Shown one piece after another: positions 1-8,698 of a stretch of 64,000 nucleotides of DNA. The stretch comes from Bacteroidota bacterium (GTDB lineage: Bacteria; Bacteroidota; Bacteroidia; UKL13-3). A program made the translations under genes and the position numbers. Position 1 is the stretch's first letter. The number at the start of each line of letters is the position of its first letter. Where the stretch lies: positions 186,001 through 250,000 of the forward strand of contig JAZKBU010000003.1 in assembly GCA_040388375.1 (NCBI GenBank), in the 5' to 3' direction. The notes under the pieces are model-generated. The model was not told the DNA's origin. It saw only the letters and a list, made by a program, of their open reading frames with translations, and did no database searches.

Positions 1-87
1 TATATGGATAAGCCCGAACACCAGTTAAAAGTTTACTACCAAAGACTAAAAGAAAAAATAAGCAAACGACTTTATGAGCACTTTTAA
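1..87 (+). CDS. C-terminal end of an ECF sigma factor (partial)
   Basis: An open frame runs in from the left edge and stops at 85-87. Its 28 residues include the run KPEHQLKVYYQRLKEKISK, which reads like the recognition helix and tail of sigma-70 region 4 (pattern xVKxxxxRxKEKL). The stop overlaps the next gene by 14 bases, so the two are probably translationally coupled. A sigma factor followed by a single-pass membrane protein is a common Bacteroidota arrangement. Only the tail is visible, so the family call is inference; any helix-turn-helix protein with a similar C-terminus could look the same. Confidence 0.5.
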   Translation, partial: YMDKPEHQLKVYYQRLKEKISKRLYEHF

Positions 88-1855
88 TATACCTATAACA
101 GACCAAGAGCTCCGAATGCTTCTAAAGAAAAATATTTTGGAAGGAAACATGGATGATGCTTTAATAAATGACCTTATAACTATGGAATCAAAAATGGTAT
201 TTGCAAATAGTTCCGTTATTGTTATACCCAATAACAAAGAACAAAACGTATTAAATAAATTAAACAAGAGCCTGACAAAAGGTGTTGGTTTCTGGTGGCC
301 CATTGCAACCATTGCAGTTGTTTTAGCTCTATCACTTTTAGTATGGTTTAAATTTACTACGAGCAATCAATCAGCAGCAATGGCTGCAAACCAACCAAAC
401 AATGCTTATGAAAAAGACTATACACCCAATACCATTATCAATACAAGCGATAGTACATTGGTTGAAAAGCCAGAAAACGAAACTTTAAGACCAAAAGAAA
501 TAGATACAAATACACAAGTTACCGGGGAGAGAATAATTCAAAACATACCCTTATGGCCCAACTCATTTACAGCACCCTTAGATAGTATAAAAAGTAACAA
601 TATCGTTGATTATAAATCCCTTGCAGGCATAATAGTAAGCGAAAACAAGTTTACTGTAGATACACTGTTTAATGGCATAAAAAGTTTGTATATAAAAAGT
701 AGTTATTGCAAAATAGATATTAAGCCAAACAATACAGAAACACTTTTATTAAAAGGCGAGATGGAATTTAAATCAAAAGGAATAGTTATAAATAAACCCC
801 AATACCAAATTATTATTAAAAAAACCGATACCCTTTTACAAGTAACAATTGAAGGCGGTAAATCAAGTATAGTTTTAGGCGGAATGGTAGATATAACAGG
901 TTTCTTAAATTTTGATGTGCCGCAAAACATTAACGTAAAAATAGACAATACCAGCTCAGATATACTGCTGACCAAATTAAAAGGACAAATGAAAATAAAT
1001 AACGATTATGGAAATGTACAAGCTACAGATATGCAATCAAACATGATACTTAAAGTACAGTCAGGCAATACCATTTTAAAAGCAATAGAAGGCAATATTA
1101 CTACCGACTGTAATTATGGCAATCAAACATTAACCAATATAAAAGGCCATGTAAGTATGAAAAACAATTCAAGCGATATTGCATTGGCTAATATAAAAGG
1201 TAACACCTTAATCAGTTCCAGCTATGGCAATATTCATATTGATAGTTTAACAGGAAAATTAAAAATAAAACTCGCATCAGGTAATATAACCACCAGTCAT
1301 ATAAATGGCGATTCAGTTGATATAAACAACAGCTATGGCAATATTGTATTAAGCCATGTAGAGGCGGCTGTTAAAGCCAATAATATTTCAGGCAATACTC
1401 ATTTTAACTATGTAAAAGGAAACGTAAAATTAAGTTCATCATATGGTAAACAAAAATTAGCAAACATAACAGGCAGTATTATCAGTAAAGGTGTTTCAAC
1501 CGAAGTAGAACTGGAGAAAATAGAAGGCGATTTAAACATAACTACCAGTTATGGTGATATAACAGCCAGTAACTGTAAAGGAGCAGTAGCCATGAATGTA
1601 ACAAGTGGCAACATTTCAGGAAAAAACATAACACTTACCAATAATATGTTATTGAATAACACCTATGGTAATATAAAAATGCAACTTACCAATACAGACA
1701 GTGACTTGAGTTACGATTTAGTAAATAGCTATGGTACTATAAAATTAGCCAAAGGTGATAATAATATTAAGAAAACAGATGGCTCATTAAAGATAACAAA
1801 AGGAGCTATACAAATAAAAGCAGTTACCACCTCAGGTAACCAATTGTTTGAATAA
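74..1855 (+). CDS. Membrane-anchored beta-helix protein (DUF4097-like), possible anti-sigma partner
   Basis: 593 residues. The first ~70 residues are polar and lack a signal peptide. One transmembrane helix follows at about 72-94 (GFWWPIATIAVVLALSLLVW). Residues ~95-200 are a low-complexity linker. From about 200 to the end the protein is rich in Asn, Gly, Ser and Ile and repeats short beta-strand rungs in which YGN-type turns alternate with SGN/SSD-type turns (about residues 310-553). This fits the DUF4097 putative-adhesin beta-helix family. The start at 74 overlaps the upstream sigma factor tail by 14 bases. The layout (cytoplasmic N-terminus, one helix, large periplasmic domain) suits a membrane-bound regulator of that sigma factor, but no canonical anti-sigma motif is visible. 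It ends 3 bases before the convergent punA stop. Confidence 0.75.
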   Translation: MSTFNIPITDQELRMLLKKNILEGNMDDALINDLITMESKMVFANSSVIVIPNNKEQNVLNKLNKSLTKGVGFWWPIATIAVVLALSLLVWFKFTTSNQSAAMAANQPNNAYEKDYTPNTIINTSDSTLVEKPENETLRPKEIDTNTQVTGERIIQNIPLWPNSFTAPLDSIKSNNIVDYKSLAGIIVSENKFTVDTLFNGIKSLYIKSSYCKIDIKPNNTETLLLKGEMEFKSKGIVINKPQYQIIIKKTDTLLQVTIEGGKSSIVLGGMVDITGFLNFDVPQNINVKIDNTSSDILLTKLKGQMKINNDYGNVQATDMQSNMILKVQSGNTILKAIEGNITTDCNYGNQTLTNIKGHVSMKNNSSDIALANIKGNTLISSSYGNIHIDSLTGKLKIKLASGNITTSHINGDSVDINNSYGNIVLSHVEAAVKANNISGNTHFNYVKGNVKLSSSYGKQKLANITGSIISKGVSTEVELEKIEGDLNITTSYGDITASNCKGAVAMNVTSGNISGKNITLTNNMLLNNTYGNIKMQLTNTDSDLSYDLVNSYGTIKLAKGDNNIKKTDGSLKITKGAIQIKAVTTSGNQLFE

Positions 1856-1858
1856 CTG

Positions 1859-2662
1859 TTATACCAGTTCAGTAAATAATTTACTTAATAAAGGTTCTGC
1901 TTTATTGGCCGCAGCAATAATTTTTTCTAAGCTAACAGGCTTTAAAGTTTCAGGAAATCCTAAGTCAGTTATAACCGAAATAGTACAAACAGGTATACGC
2001 ATTTGAACAGCAACCAATACCTCTGGTACTGTGCTCATACCAACAGCATCGGCACCCAGTATACTTAACATTTTATATTCCGCTTTGGTTTCCAATGCAG
2101 GCCCTTGCACTGCAGCATAACAGCCTTCGTGCAGTATAAAATTATTTTGTAGTGCAATGGCTTTTGCTTTTTCGCGCAATGCTATATTATAAGGTTCACA
2201 CATATCAGGAAACCTGTCGCCAAATTCTCTATAGTGTTTTCCTCTCAGTGGCGATTCCGGAAGCAAATTAATATGGTCGTTTAATACCATTAATTCACTC
2301 ACTTTAAAATTCCTGTTCAATCCTCCAGCAGCATTACTTATCAATAATTTTTCAATGCCTAAAAATTTTAAAACCCTTACCGGAAAAGTAACCTCTTGCA
2401 TGCTGTAACCTTCGTAGTAATGGAAACGACCCTGCATAATTACAACAGGTTGTTTATTTAAATAACCCAATATCAATTTACCCTTATGGCTTTCAACAGT
2501 GCTTACCGGAAAGTGCGGAATATCTTCGTAATTGATAGTATCTATTACTTCGCAATCATTTACCAAAGCACCCAAGCCCGTCCCCAGAATAATACCTGTT
2601 AAAGGTTTTATTTGCGTATGCTCAAGTATATAATTAGTAGCTTCTTTTATTTTGTTCAACAT
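1859..2662 (-). CDS. punA: Purine nucleoside phosphorylase (trimeric PNP family)
   Basis: 267 residues, the usual size for the trimeric PNP/MTAP superfamily. It phosphorolyses purine nucleosides to free base and (deoxy)ribose-1-phosphate in the cytoplasm. Visible signatures are GTGLG (27-31) for phosphate binding, GRFHYYEG (78-85), SNAAGG (109-114), GPALET (187-192) and VGMSTVPE (207-214). The purine-contact segment reads VITDLG (230-235), with Asp233 where the human enzyme has Asn243; family knowledge links that change to broader base specificity. The start lies inside the end of lpxK (29-base overlap), so the two genes are co-transcribed and probably translationally coupled although functionally unrelated. 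Confidence 0.9.
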   Translation of the reverse strand: MLNKIKEATNYILEHTQIKPLTGIILGTGLGALVNDCEVIDTINYEDIPHFPVSTVESHKGKLILGYLNKQPVVIMQGRFHYYEGYSMQEVTFPVRVLKFLGIEKLLISNAAGGLNRNFKVSELMVLNDHINLLPESPLRGKHYREFGDRFPDMCEPYNIALREKAKAIALQNNFILHEGCYAAVQGPALETKAEYKMLSILGADAVGMSTVPEVLVAVQMRIPVCTISVITDLGFPETLKPVSLEKIIAAANKAEPLLSKLFTELV

Positions 2663-3710
2663 AGTTTAAAATGTATTGATTAAATGCGCTTTTATCGCTT
2701 TCGAAAAAATCAACTTGTAAAGGCAAGTAGTAAATAGGGTATTGTTGCAGGAGCGTTTTAAATGCATCCGTTTGCAGTCGCATGGCATCCTTTTCAGTAC
2801 TGATAATTATTTTATTGGTTGAAGCACGTTTGTCAAATTCAGCTAATAGCTGTGTAATTTCTTCCGTTGTAAAATCATGGTGGTCGCCAAACTGCCATGC
2901 ATCCATTACCGAATGGGCATTTTTTTCTAAATAATCTTCAAAACTTTGTGCTTTGGCTATACCGCTAAAAAGCAATAAGTCCGTTTCTTTAAGTTCATCA
3001 ATGGTTTTAATAGAGCCATCAAAATAATGAACCAATGAATCATATTTTTGGTAAGAGAAAAATACCCGTTGTTTAGCCAATGGTTTTATTTGGGCAATAA
3101 TTTTTTCCTTTTCCAAAACGGTTAAATCAGCGGGACATTTAGTAACAACAATTAAATCAGCCCTTTTATAACCAGCCCTGTATTCACGCAAAGTGCCTGC
3201 GGGAGTAAGGTAATCGTTAAAAAATAAGTTGTTATAATCAGTCAGTAAAATATTAAGGCCTGCTTTTATAGCCCTGTGCTGAAATGCATCGTCCAATAAA
3301 ATAACATCCGTTTCAGGTGCATCAAACAATAAATTAGGCACACCAATTACCCTGTTTTCGCTAACCGCTAAATCAATTTCGGTTTTAAATTTTTGTTTTA
3401 TTTGAGTAGGTTCATCACCAATTTCAAAAGCAGTAGACTCATTGGTAGCAAAAAAATAGCCTGAAGTTTTACGTTTATAGCCCCGGCTAAGTATAGCTAC
3501 TTTGTATTGTTGTTTTAATAATCTAATTAAATATTCAATATGAGGTGTTTTGCCCGTTCCGCCAAAAGCTAAATTCCCAATATTAATAATAGGAAGCTCA
3601 AATGAAGTTTCACGTAGTAGATTTTTATCGTAACAAGTATTCCGCAAAAATAAAATACAAGCATATATAAAAGCAAAAGGCGCAGCTAAAATTCTAAAAA
3701 CTAAAATCAT
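2634..3710 (-). CDS. lpxK: Tetraacyldisaccharide 4'-kinase LpxK
   Basis: 358 residues. It phosphorylates the 4' position of the tetraacyldisaccharide-1-phosphate lipid A precursor at the inner face of the inner membrane. An N-terminal hydrophobic stretch (residues ~1-22) is the membrane anchor typical of the family. The P-loop GNLAFGGTGKTP at 45-56 is the characteristic LpxK Walker A. DDAFQHR, a conserved catalytic-region motif, follows later. Length is slightly above the E. coli protein. First gene of a two-gene minus-strand unit with punA, divergent from the dehydrogenase at 3859. It indicates that the organism makes lipid A. Confidence 0.93.
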   Translation of the reverse strand: MILVFRILAAPFAFIYACILFLRNTCYDKNLLRETSFELPIINIGNLAFGGTGKTPHIEYLIRLLKQQYKVAILSRGYKRKTSGYFFATNESTAFEIGDEPTQIKQKFKTEIDLAVSENRVIGVPNLLFDAPETDVILLDDAFQHRAIKAGLNILLTDYNNLFFNDYLTPAGTLREYRAGYKRADLIVVTKCPADLTVLEKEKIIAQIKPLAKQRVFFSYQKYDSLVHYFDGSIKTIDELKETDLLLFSGIAKAQSFEDYLEKNAHSVMDAWQFGDHHDFTTEEITQLLAEFDKRASTNKIIISTEKDAMRLQTDAFKTLLQQYPIYYLPLQVDFFESDKSAFNQYILNYVEQNKRSY

Positions 3711-3858
3711 ATTAGGTTTCGATATTAGTTAAAATTGATAATAGATAAAAATAAGATAGGGTTATCAATGTGACTAAGCACTTATTGCAAAATACAAGAT
3801 ACCCCTTTTAGCAAGAAGTTCTGTTTTCTAATCAGAATAAATTTCCTTTATTGCGCCC

Positions 3859-4785
3859 GTGAAAGTTTTAATAATTGATGATGTAGATAGCTTATTAATA
3901 GATGGTTTAGAAAAAATCGGGTATTCCGTAACTTACAATCCAACTATTACCAGAGCCGGAATAATTCAGTCAATAACACCATACCAAGTTTTAGTAGTAC
4001 GCACTAAAACCCAAATAGATAAAGAAATAATAGAGGCAGCTACCAGTTTAAAAGTAATTGCCAGGGCAGGTAGCGGACTCGATAATGTAGATGTAGATTT
4101 TGCGCAACAAAAAGGTATTCAGTGTTTTAATGCAGGCGAAGCCAATGCCGATGCTGTTGGTGAACATACTTTAGGTATGTTACTCAGCTTATTAAGGAAT
4201 TTAGCCAAGGCCGATTTTGAGGTAAGAAACAAAATTTGGGACAGAGAGGGTAACAGAGGGTTTGAGTTAAATGGAAAAACCATTGGCATAATAGGATTTG
4301 GAAATACTGGAAAAGCACTCGCTAAAAAATTAGCCGGATTTGATGTAAAAGTGCTCGCTTACGATAAATATTTGACCAATTATTCAAATAAATATGCCAA
4401 CGAAGCAACGTTAGCCCAAATTTTTGAAGAAGCAGATATTGTATCGCTACACATTCCACTGACTTTTGAGACCAAAAATTGGGTAAACGGCAAATTTTTA
4501 AAACAATTCAAAAAAAATATTTACCTTCTAAATATGTGCCGTGGAGAGGTGCTCAATATGCCCGAAACAATTGATTTAATGGGAAGTCGTAAGATACTGG
4601 GACTCTGCTTGGATGTTTTGGAAAATGAAAAATTGGCGACCCTAAGCAACCAGCAGCAAAAAGATTTTGACTACCTTATAAACAATAAAAAAGTACTTTT
4701 ATCACCGCATATTGCCGGTTGGACTTTTGAGAGCTATGTGAAAATTGCGCAAACCCTACTCTTAAAATTAACTAACTTAAAATAA
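3859..4785 (+). CDS. D-isomer specific 2-hydroxyacid dehydrogenase (phosphoglycerate dehydrogenase-like)
   Basis: 308 residues with a GTG start. NAD(P)-dependent family that oxidises or reduces D-2-hydroxyacids; the closest known role is 3-phosphoglycerate dehydrogenase (serine synthesis) without the C-terminal ACT domain. Visible elements: the substrate-domain motif ARAGSGLDNVD (69-79), the Rossmann motif GFGNTG (146-151), and the catalytic triad Arg228 (NMCRGE), Glu255 (LDVLE) and His284 (SPHIAGW). No ATG fits better than the GTG, which begins directly with MKVLIIDDVD. Substrate cannot be decided from sequence; short SerA-like forms are common in Bacteroidota. Confidence 0.85.
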   Translation: MKVLIIDDVDSLLIDGLEKIGYSVTYNPTITRAGIIQSITPYQVLVVRTKTQIDKEIIEAATSLKVIARAGSGLDNVDVDFAQQKGIQCFNAGEANADAVGEHTLGMLLSLLRNLAKADFEVRNKIWDREGNRGFELNGKTIGIIGFGNTGKALAKKLAGFDVKVLAYDKYLTNYSNKYANEATLAQIFEEADIVSLHIPLTFETKNWVNGKFLKQFKKNIYLLNMCRGEVLNMPETIDLMGSRKILGLCLDVLENEKLATLSNQQQKDFDYLINNKKVLLSPHIAGWTFESYVKIAQTLLLKLTNLK

Positions 4786-4901
4786 GCACTATAAAATTAC
4801 TTGAGTGGCTAAATGAGGTGATGTTTGATTTATTAAGGAAAACCCATTTAATTTACCGCTCTTAAAACTAATCCAATTACTAATTTGTAACAAACATTTA
4901 C

Positions 4902-7900
4902 ATGAAAAGGATATATTTATTATTAGTAGCCATATTTGGCTTGTCAGCCCTTGCTAGTGCTCAATCTAACTTGGGTGTGCTGGAAGGAAAAGTTATTGAT
5001 GAAACCACCAAAAAGCCAATAGAATATGCTGCCGTTACACTTGAAGGTGGGGGGGTAAAAAAACAAAAATACACCGATAAAGACGGAGAATTTGAGTTTA
5101 CAGCCATACCTGCAGGTTCTTATTCACTTACAGTTTCTTATACAGGATACGATAGAACTACAATTAATGGTATTTCTGTTAGGGGCGATAATAAAATTAC
5201 AACAACTAGTGTATCGTTAGGAAGTAAAATTGGACGTGCCGTAATTGTAGATAATAAAGGTCCATTAGTAGACAGAGATGATCCTCAACAAAGCTCTAGA
5301 AAGGATTTACAAAGAAATGCTACCCAAAGCATAAATGCGATTGCCGGTATTAGTAGAGGTGTTGACTCGCGTGGTGGTGGTGCTCCCAATATTCGTGGTG
5401 CTCGTGCTGATGGAACTGCTTATTATATTGATGGCGTGCGTGTTACTGGTATCAATATTCCAGCCAATGCTATTGAAAACTTAGAAGTTATTTCAGGAGG
5501 AACTCCGGCTTCATATGGAGATTTTACGGGAGGAGCTATTAGTGCAACAACGAAAGCACCGACCAAAGCTTGGTTCCGTTTTATAGAATACAGAACATCT
5601 TCCCCTTTTTATGGTTATTTAGATAACTCACACCATAATGAATTAACAACCTATTTTTCTGGTCCAATTTTATTTAAAGATAAAGATCGTGGTAAAAAAG
5701 AAAAAGTACTTTTAGGATTTACCAATTCAATAAGAGGTGTTTACACACTTGATGGTAGATTACCAGCCGTGGATATATACAAAGTAAAGGATGCTAAAAT
5801 GAAAGAAATTGAAGCAACTCCAGTGCGTCCAAATGCACAAGGAACATTGGTACCTGCAGCTGAATTTTTAACTAAAGGCGATTTAGAAAAGGCTGATTAC
5901 CGTCAAAATGCATCTGCATACAATATTGCAACTCAAGGAAATTTTAATTACCAACCTAATAATAATATAAATGTTAAATTAGGCTACACGGCTCAATTCT
6001 TTTCACAAAACAATTGGAATAGCTATTACTCATTACTAAATACGGCAAACAATTCAGTGTCAACTGGCTATAACACAGTTACTTATTTGCAATTTACACA
6101 AATGTTTAATAAGAAACGAGATGATGATGATACAACAAGAGAAAAAGTAGAAACATCAAAAACAGGAGTTGCTATTACCGATGCGTATTATACTGTGCGT
6201 GTAAGTTATGAACGTAACTTTTCTGAAACGTATGATGCTAACCACGGAAAGGACTTTTTTAAATATGGTTATGTAGGAACATTTAAAACATATAACGCAC
6301 CAGCATATACCACTGTAAGAAAATCAATGGGACAAAATGCTGATACTATTTATTATAGAACAGCTACTGATACCACTGTAAGAAAAATGTTATCAACTGG
6401 TTACGTGCGTCAAACGGGTTTTCAAGATACTGCCCTCAAATTTCAGAAAGCTGATTTTAATACGATAAGAGGAAACTATACGCAAGCTTTTTTTAATTAT
6501 TTTGGAGCTAATAGCTTTAACAATACAACTAATTTAAGAGGTGCAGGGGCAATTGTAAATGGATATGATCCATTAGCTATTTACTCTGGTATGTGGGGTA
6601 ACGCAGGTGATGTGCAAACAGGCTATTCTAAAAACTTATACGAAAACTATATTGTTTATTTAGAATCAAATGCTTCATTAGCACCACGTAGAAATTTAAA
6701 GGCCAAACACAATTTACAGTTTGGATTAACTTACGAGCAACGTTTCCAAAGAGGCTATAGCTTATCTGCTGGAGATTTATGGCAATTAATGCCATTATTA
6801 GCCAACAGTCAGTTTACTGGTCTAGACTCTATTGGACAAGCTAGATTTGATGCCAATGGCGTTTTTCAAGATACTATTACTTTTAACCGTAGAATTGTTG
6901 AAGCTTCACAATCAACATTTGATAAAAATTTACGCGAAAAATTAATTAGTAGTGGAGCTACTGATAATAACGGTAAACCAGTAGATGATCAAACTTTTAT
7001 TGATATCAACTCATATTCACCAGGGACTTATTCATTAAATATGTTTTCTGCCAACGAGTTATTAAACAATGGTAATTCATTTGTTTCTTACTTTGGATAT
7101 GACCATTTAGGTAATGAAGTATCAGGAAAACCAGGTATCAATGAGTTCTTTAAAAATCGAATTTTACCGGCATATCAACCAGTTTATGCGGCAGCTTGGA
7201 TTCAAGATAAATTTACATTCAAAGATTTAATTTTGCGTGTTGGAGTTCGTGTAGAAAGATTTGATGCAAACCAACCAGTATTACGCGATCCATATTCAAT
7301 GGTTCCTATTATTTCAGCAGGCGAAATCAGATCAGCAGCAGCAGGTGAATTAAAAATTGCTTCAGATGCTATACCAAGTGTAGTTGGCGATGGTTGGAAA
7401 GTATACATCAACACCGACAACTTCAATGGCGATAAATATGGTATTGCTGGATTTAGAGATGGTAATAAATGGTACGACAAAAATGGTAATCCTATTTCAG
7501 ATCCTGCAGCTATTCAGCGCGCAGCAGGAACTAACCAAAATATTCCATACGTAGTGGATGCTAAAAATCCTAAAGTGCCTACAGTACAATCATTTAAAGA
7601 TTACGAGCCAGATGTGAAAATTTTACCACGTGTTTGGTTCTCATTCCCTATTTCTACCTCATCACAATTTTATGGTACTTATGATATATTAACACAAAGA
7701 CCAGGTAGCAATGTGGCTCAAATAGATGACTATTACTTCTTATCAAACAGATTAACAGGAGTTATAGCTAATCCAGATTTGAAAATGACCCAAGTAACCG
7801 ATTACGAAATTGGTTTCCGTCAACAAATTGGCAAAAACTCAGCTTTAGGAATTATTGCTTCATACCGCGAGTACAGAAACATGACCCAATTATATAGCTA

Positions 7901-8681
7901 TATACAAGCTTGGCCAAATACATATAGTACTGTAGGTAATATTGATTTTTCTACAACTAAATCAATAGGATTAGACTATAAATTAATTGATATGGGTAAC
8001 GTTAATTTTGATGCAAATTACCAATTACAATTTGCTGATGGAACAGGTTCAAATGTTTCTTCAAGCAGTGCATTAATACAAGCAGGTTTACCTAATATCC
8101 GTACCGTATTTCCATTAGATTTTGATACACGTCACTCTTTTAAAGGTAATTTCGATTTCCATTATAAAGAAGATAAAAAATACAATGGCCCTGTTGTAAA
8201 CGGTAAAAAAATATTTGAAAATGCTGGATTCAATTTCCTTTTCACAGCTTATTCAGGACGTCCGTATACGCAAAATATGATTGCTACCGCAGACGGAGTT
8301 CAAAGTGGTGTTGCTGCAAGAAGCCCTATTAAAGGAACGCCTAATGGCTCTAATTTACCTGCACAGTTTAACGTTGATTTGAATATTGATAAAAACTTTA
8401 CCATTAAAAACGAAAAAGCTGGTGCTAGTATTAAAGAATACCGCATGCGTATTTTCTTAACAATAACCAATTTATTCAATGCAGTGAACGTTTCAAGTGT
8501 TTACCGTTACACAGGTAGTGCATACAATGATGGTTATTTAAATTCACCATATGCGGCAGATCAAATTCGTACTGCAACCAATGCACAATCATTTATTGAC
8601 CTATACAATACAAGGATGGTTAATCCTGATAGATTCTTATTACCAAGATTAACCCGTATTGGAGTTTCAGTTCAGTTTTAA
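4902..8681 (+). CDS. TonB-dependent receptor with carboxypeptidase-regulatory-like N-terminus
   Basis: 1259 residues. Signal peptide at 1-20 (cleavage in ALASA-Q). Residues ~26-110 form a CarboxypepD_reg-like beta-sandwich (GKVIDETTKKPIEYAAV start, typical of Bacteroidota receptors). A plug domain covers ~130-225, with NIRGARADGTAYYIDGVRV and the VISGGTPASYGDFTGG motif. The rest is a 22-strand-type outer-membrane barrel ending in the aromatic residue Phe (GVSVQF). No SusD-like partner is adjacent. It is followed after 17 bases by a large secreted protein and then a PorV-family protein, so the three probably act together at the outer membrane. The cargo is unknown. Confidence 0.88.
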   Translation: MKRIYLLLVAIFGLSALASAQSNLGVLEGKVIDETTKKPIEYAAVTLEGGGVKKQKYTDKDGEFEFTAIPAGSYSLTVSYTGYDRTTINGISVRGDNKITTTSVSLGSKIGRAVIVDNKGPLVDRDDPQQSSRKDLQRNATQSINAIAGISRGVDSRGGGAPNIRGARADGTAYYIDGVRVTGINIPANAIENLEVISGGTPASYGDFTGGAISATTKAPTKAWFRFIEYRTSSPFYGYLDNSHHNELTTYFSGPILFKDKDRGKKEKVLLGFTNSIRGVYTLDGRLPAVDIYKVKDAKMKEIEATPVRPNAQGTLVPAAEFLTKGDLEKADYRQNASAYNIATQGNFNYQPNNNINVKLGYTAQFFSQNNWNSYYSLLNTANNSVSTGYNTVTYLQFTQMFNKKRDDDDTTREKVETSKTGVAITDAYYTVRVSYERNFSETYDANHGKDFFKYGYVGTFKTYNAPAYTTVRKSMGQNADTIYYRTATDTTVRKMLSTGYVRQTGFQDTALKFQKADFNTIRGNYTQAFFNYFGANSFNNTTNLRGAGAIVNGYDPLAIYSGMWGNAGDVQTGYSKNLYENYIVYLESNASLAPRRNLKAKHNLQFGLTYEQRFQRGYSLSAGDLWQLMPLLANSQFTGLDSIGQARFDANGVFQDTITFNRRIVEASQSTFDKNLREKLISSGATDNNGKPVDDQTFIDINSYSPGTYSLNMFSANELLNNGNSFVSYFGYDHLGNEVSGKPGINEFFKNRILPAYQPVYAAAWIQDKFTFKDLILRVGVRVERFDANQPVLRDPYSMVPIISAGEIRSAAAGELKIASDAIPSVVGDGWKVYINTDNFNGDKYGIAGFRDGNKWYDKNGNPISDPAAIQRAAGTNQNIPYVVDAKNPKVPTVQSFKDYEPDVKILPRVWFSFPISTSSQFYGTYDILTQRPGSNVAQIDDYYFLSNRLTGVIANPDLKMTQVTDYEIGFRQQIGKNSALGIIASYREYRNMTQLYSYIQAWPNTYSTVGNIDFSTTKSIGLDYKLIDMGNVNFDANYQLQFADGTGSNVSSSSALIQAGLPNIRTVFPLDFDTRHSFKGNFDFHYKEDKKYNGPVVNGKKIFENAGFNFLFTAYSGRPYTQNMIATADGVQSGVAARSPIKGTPNGSNLPAQFNVDLNIDKNFTIKNEKAGASIKEYRMRIFLTITNLFNAVNVSSVYRYTGSAYNDGYLNSPYAADQIRTATNAQSFIDLYNTRMVNPDRFLLPRLTRIGVSVQF

Positions 8682-8698
8682 TTTAAAAAAATAATTTT

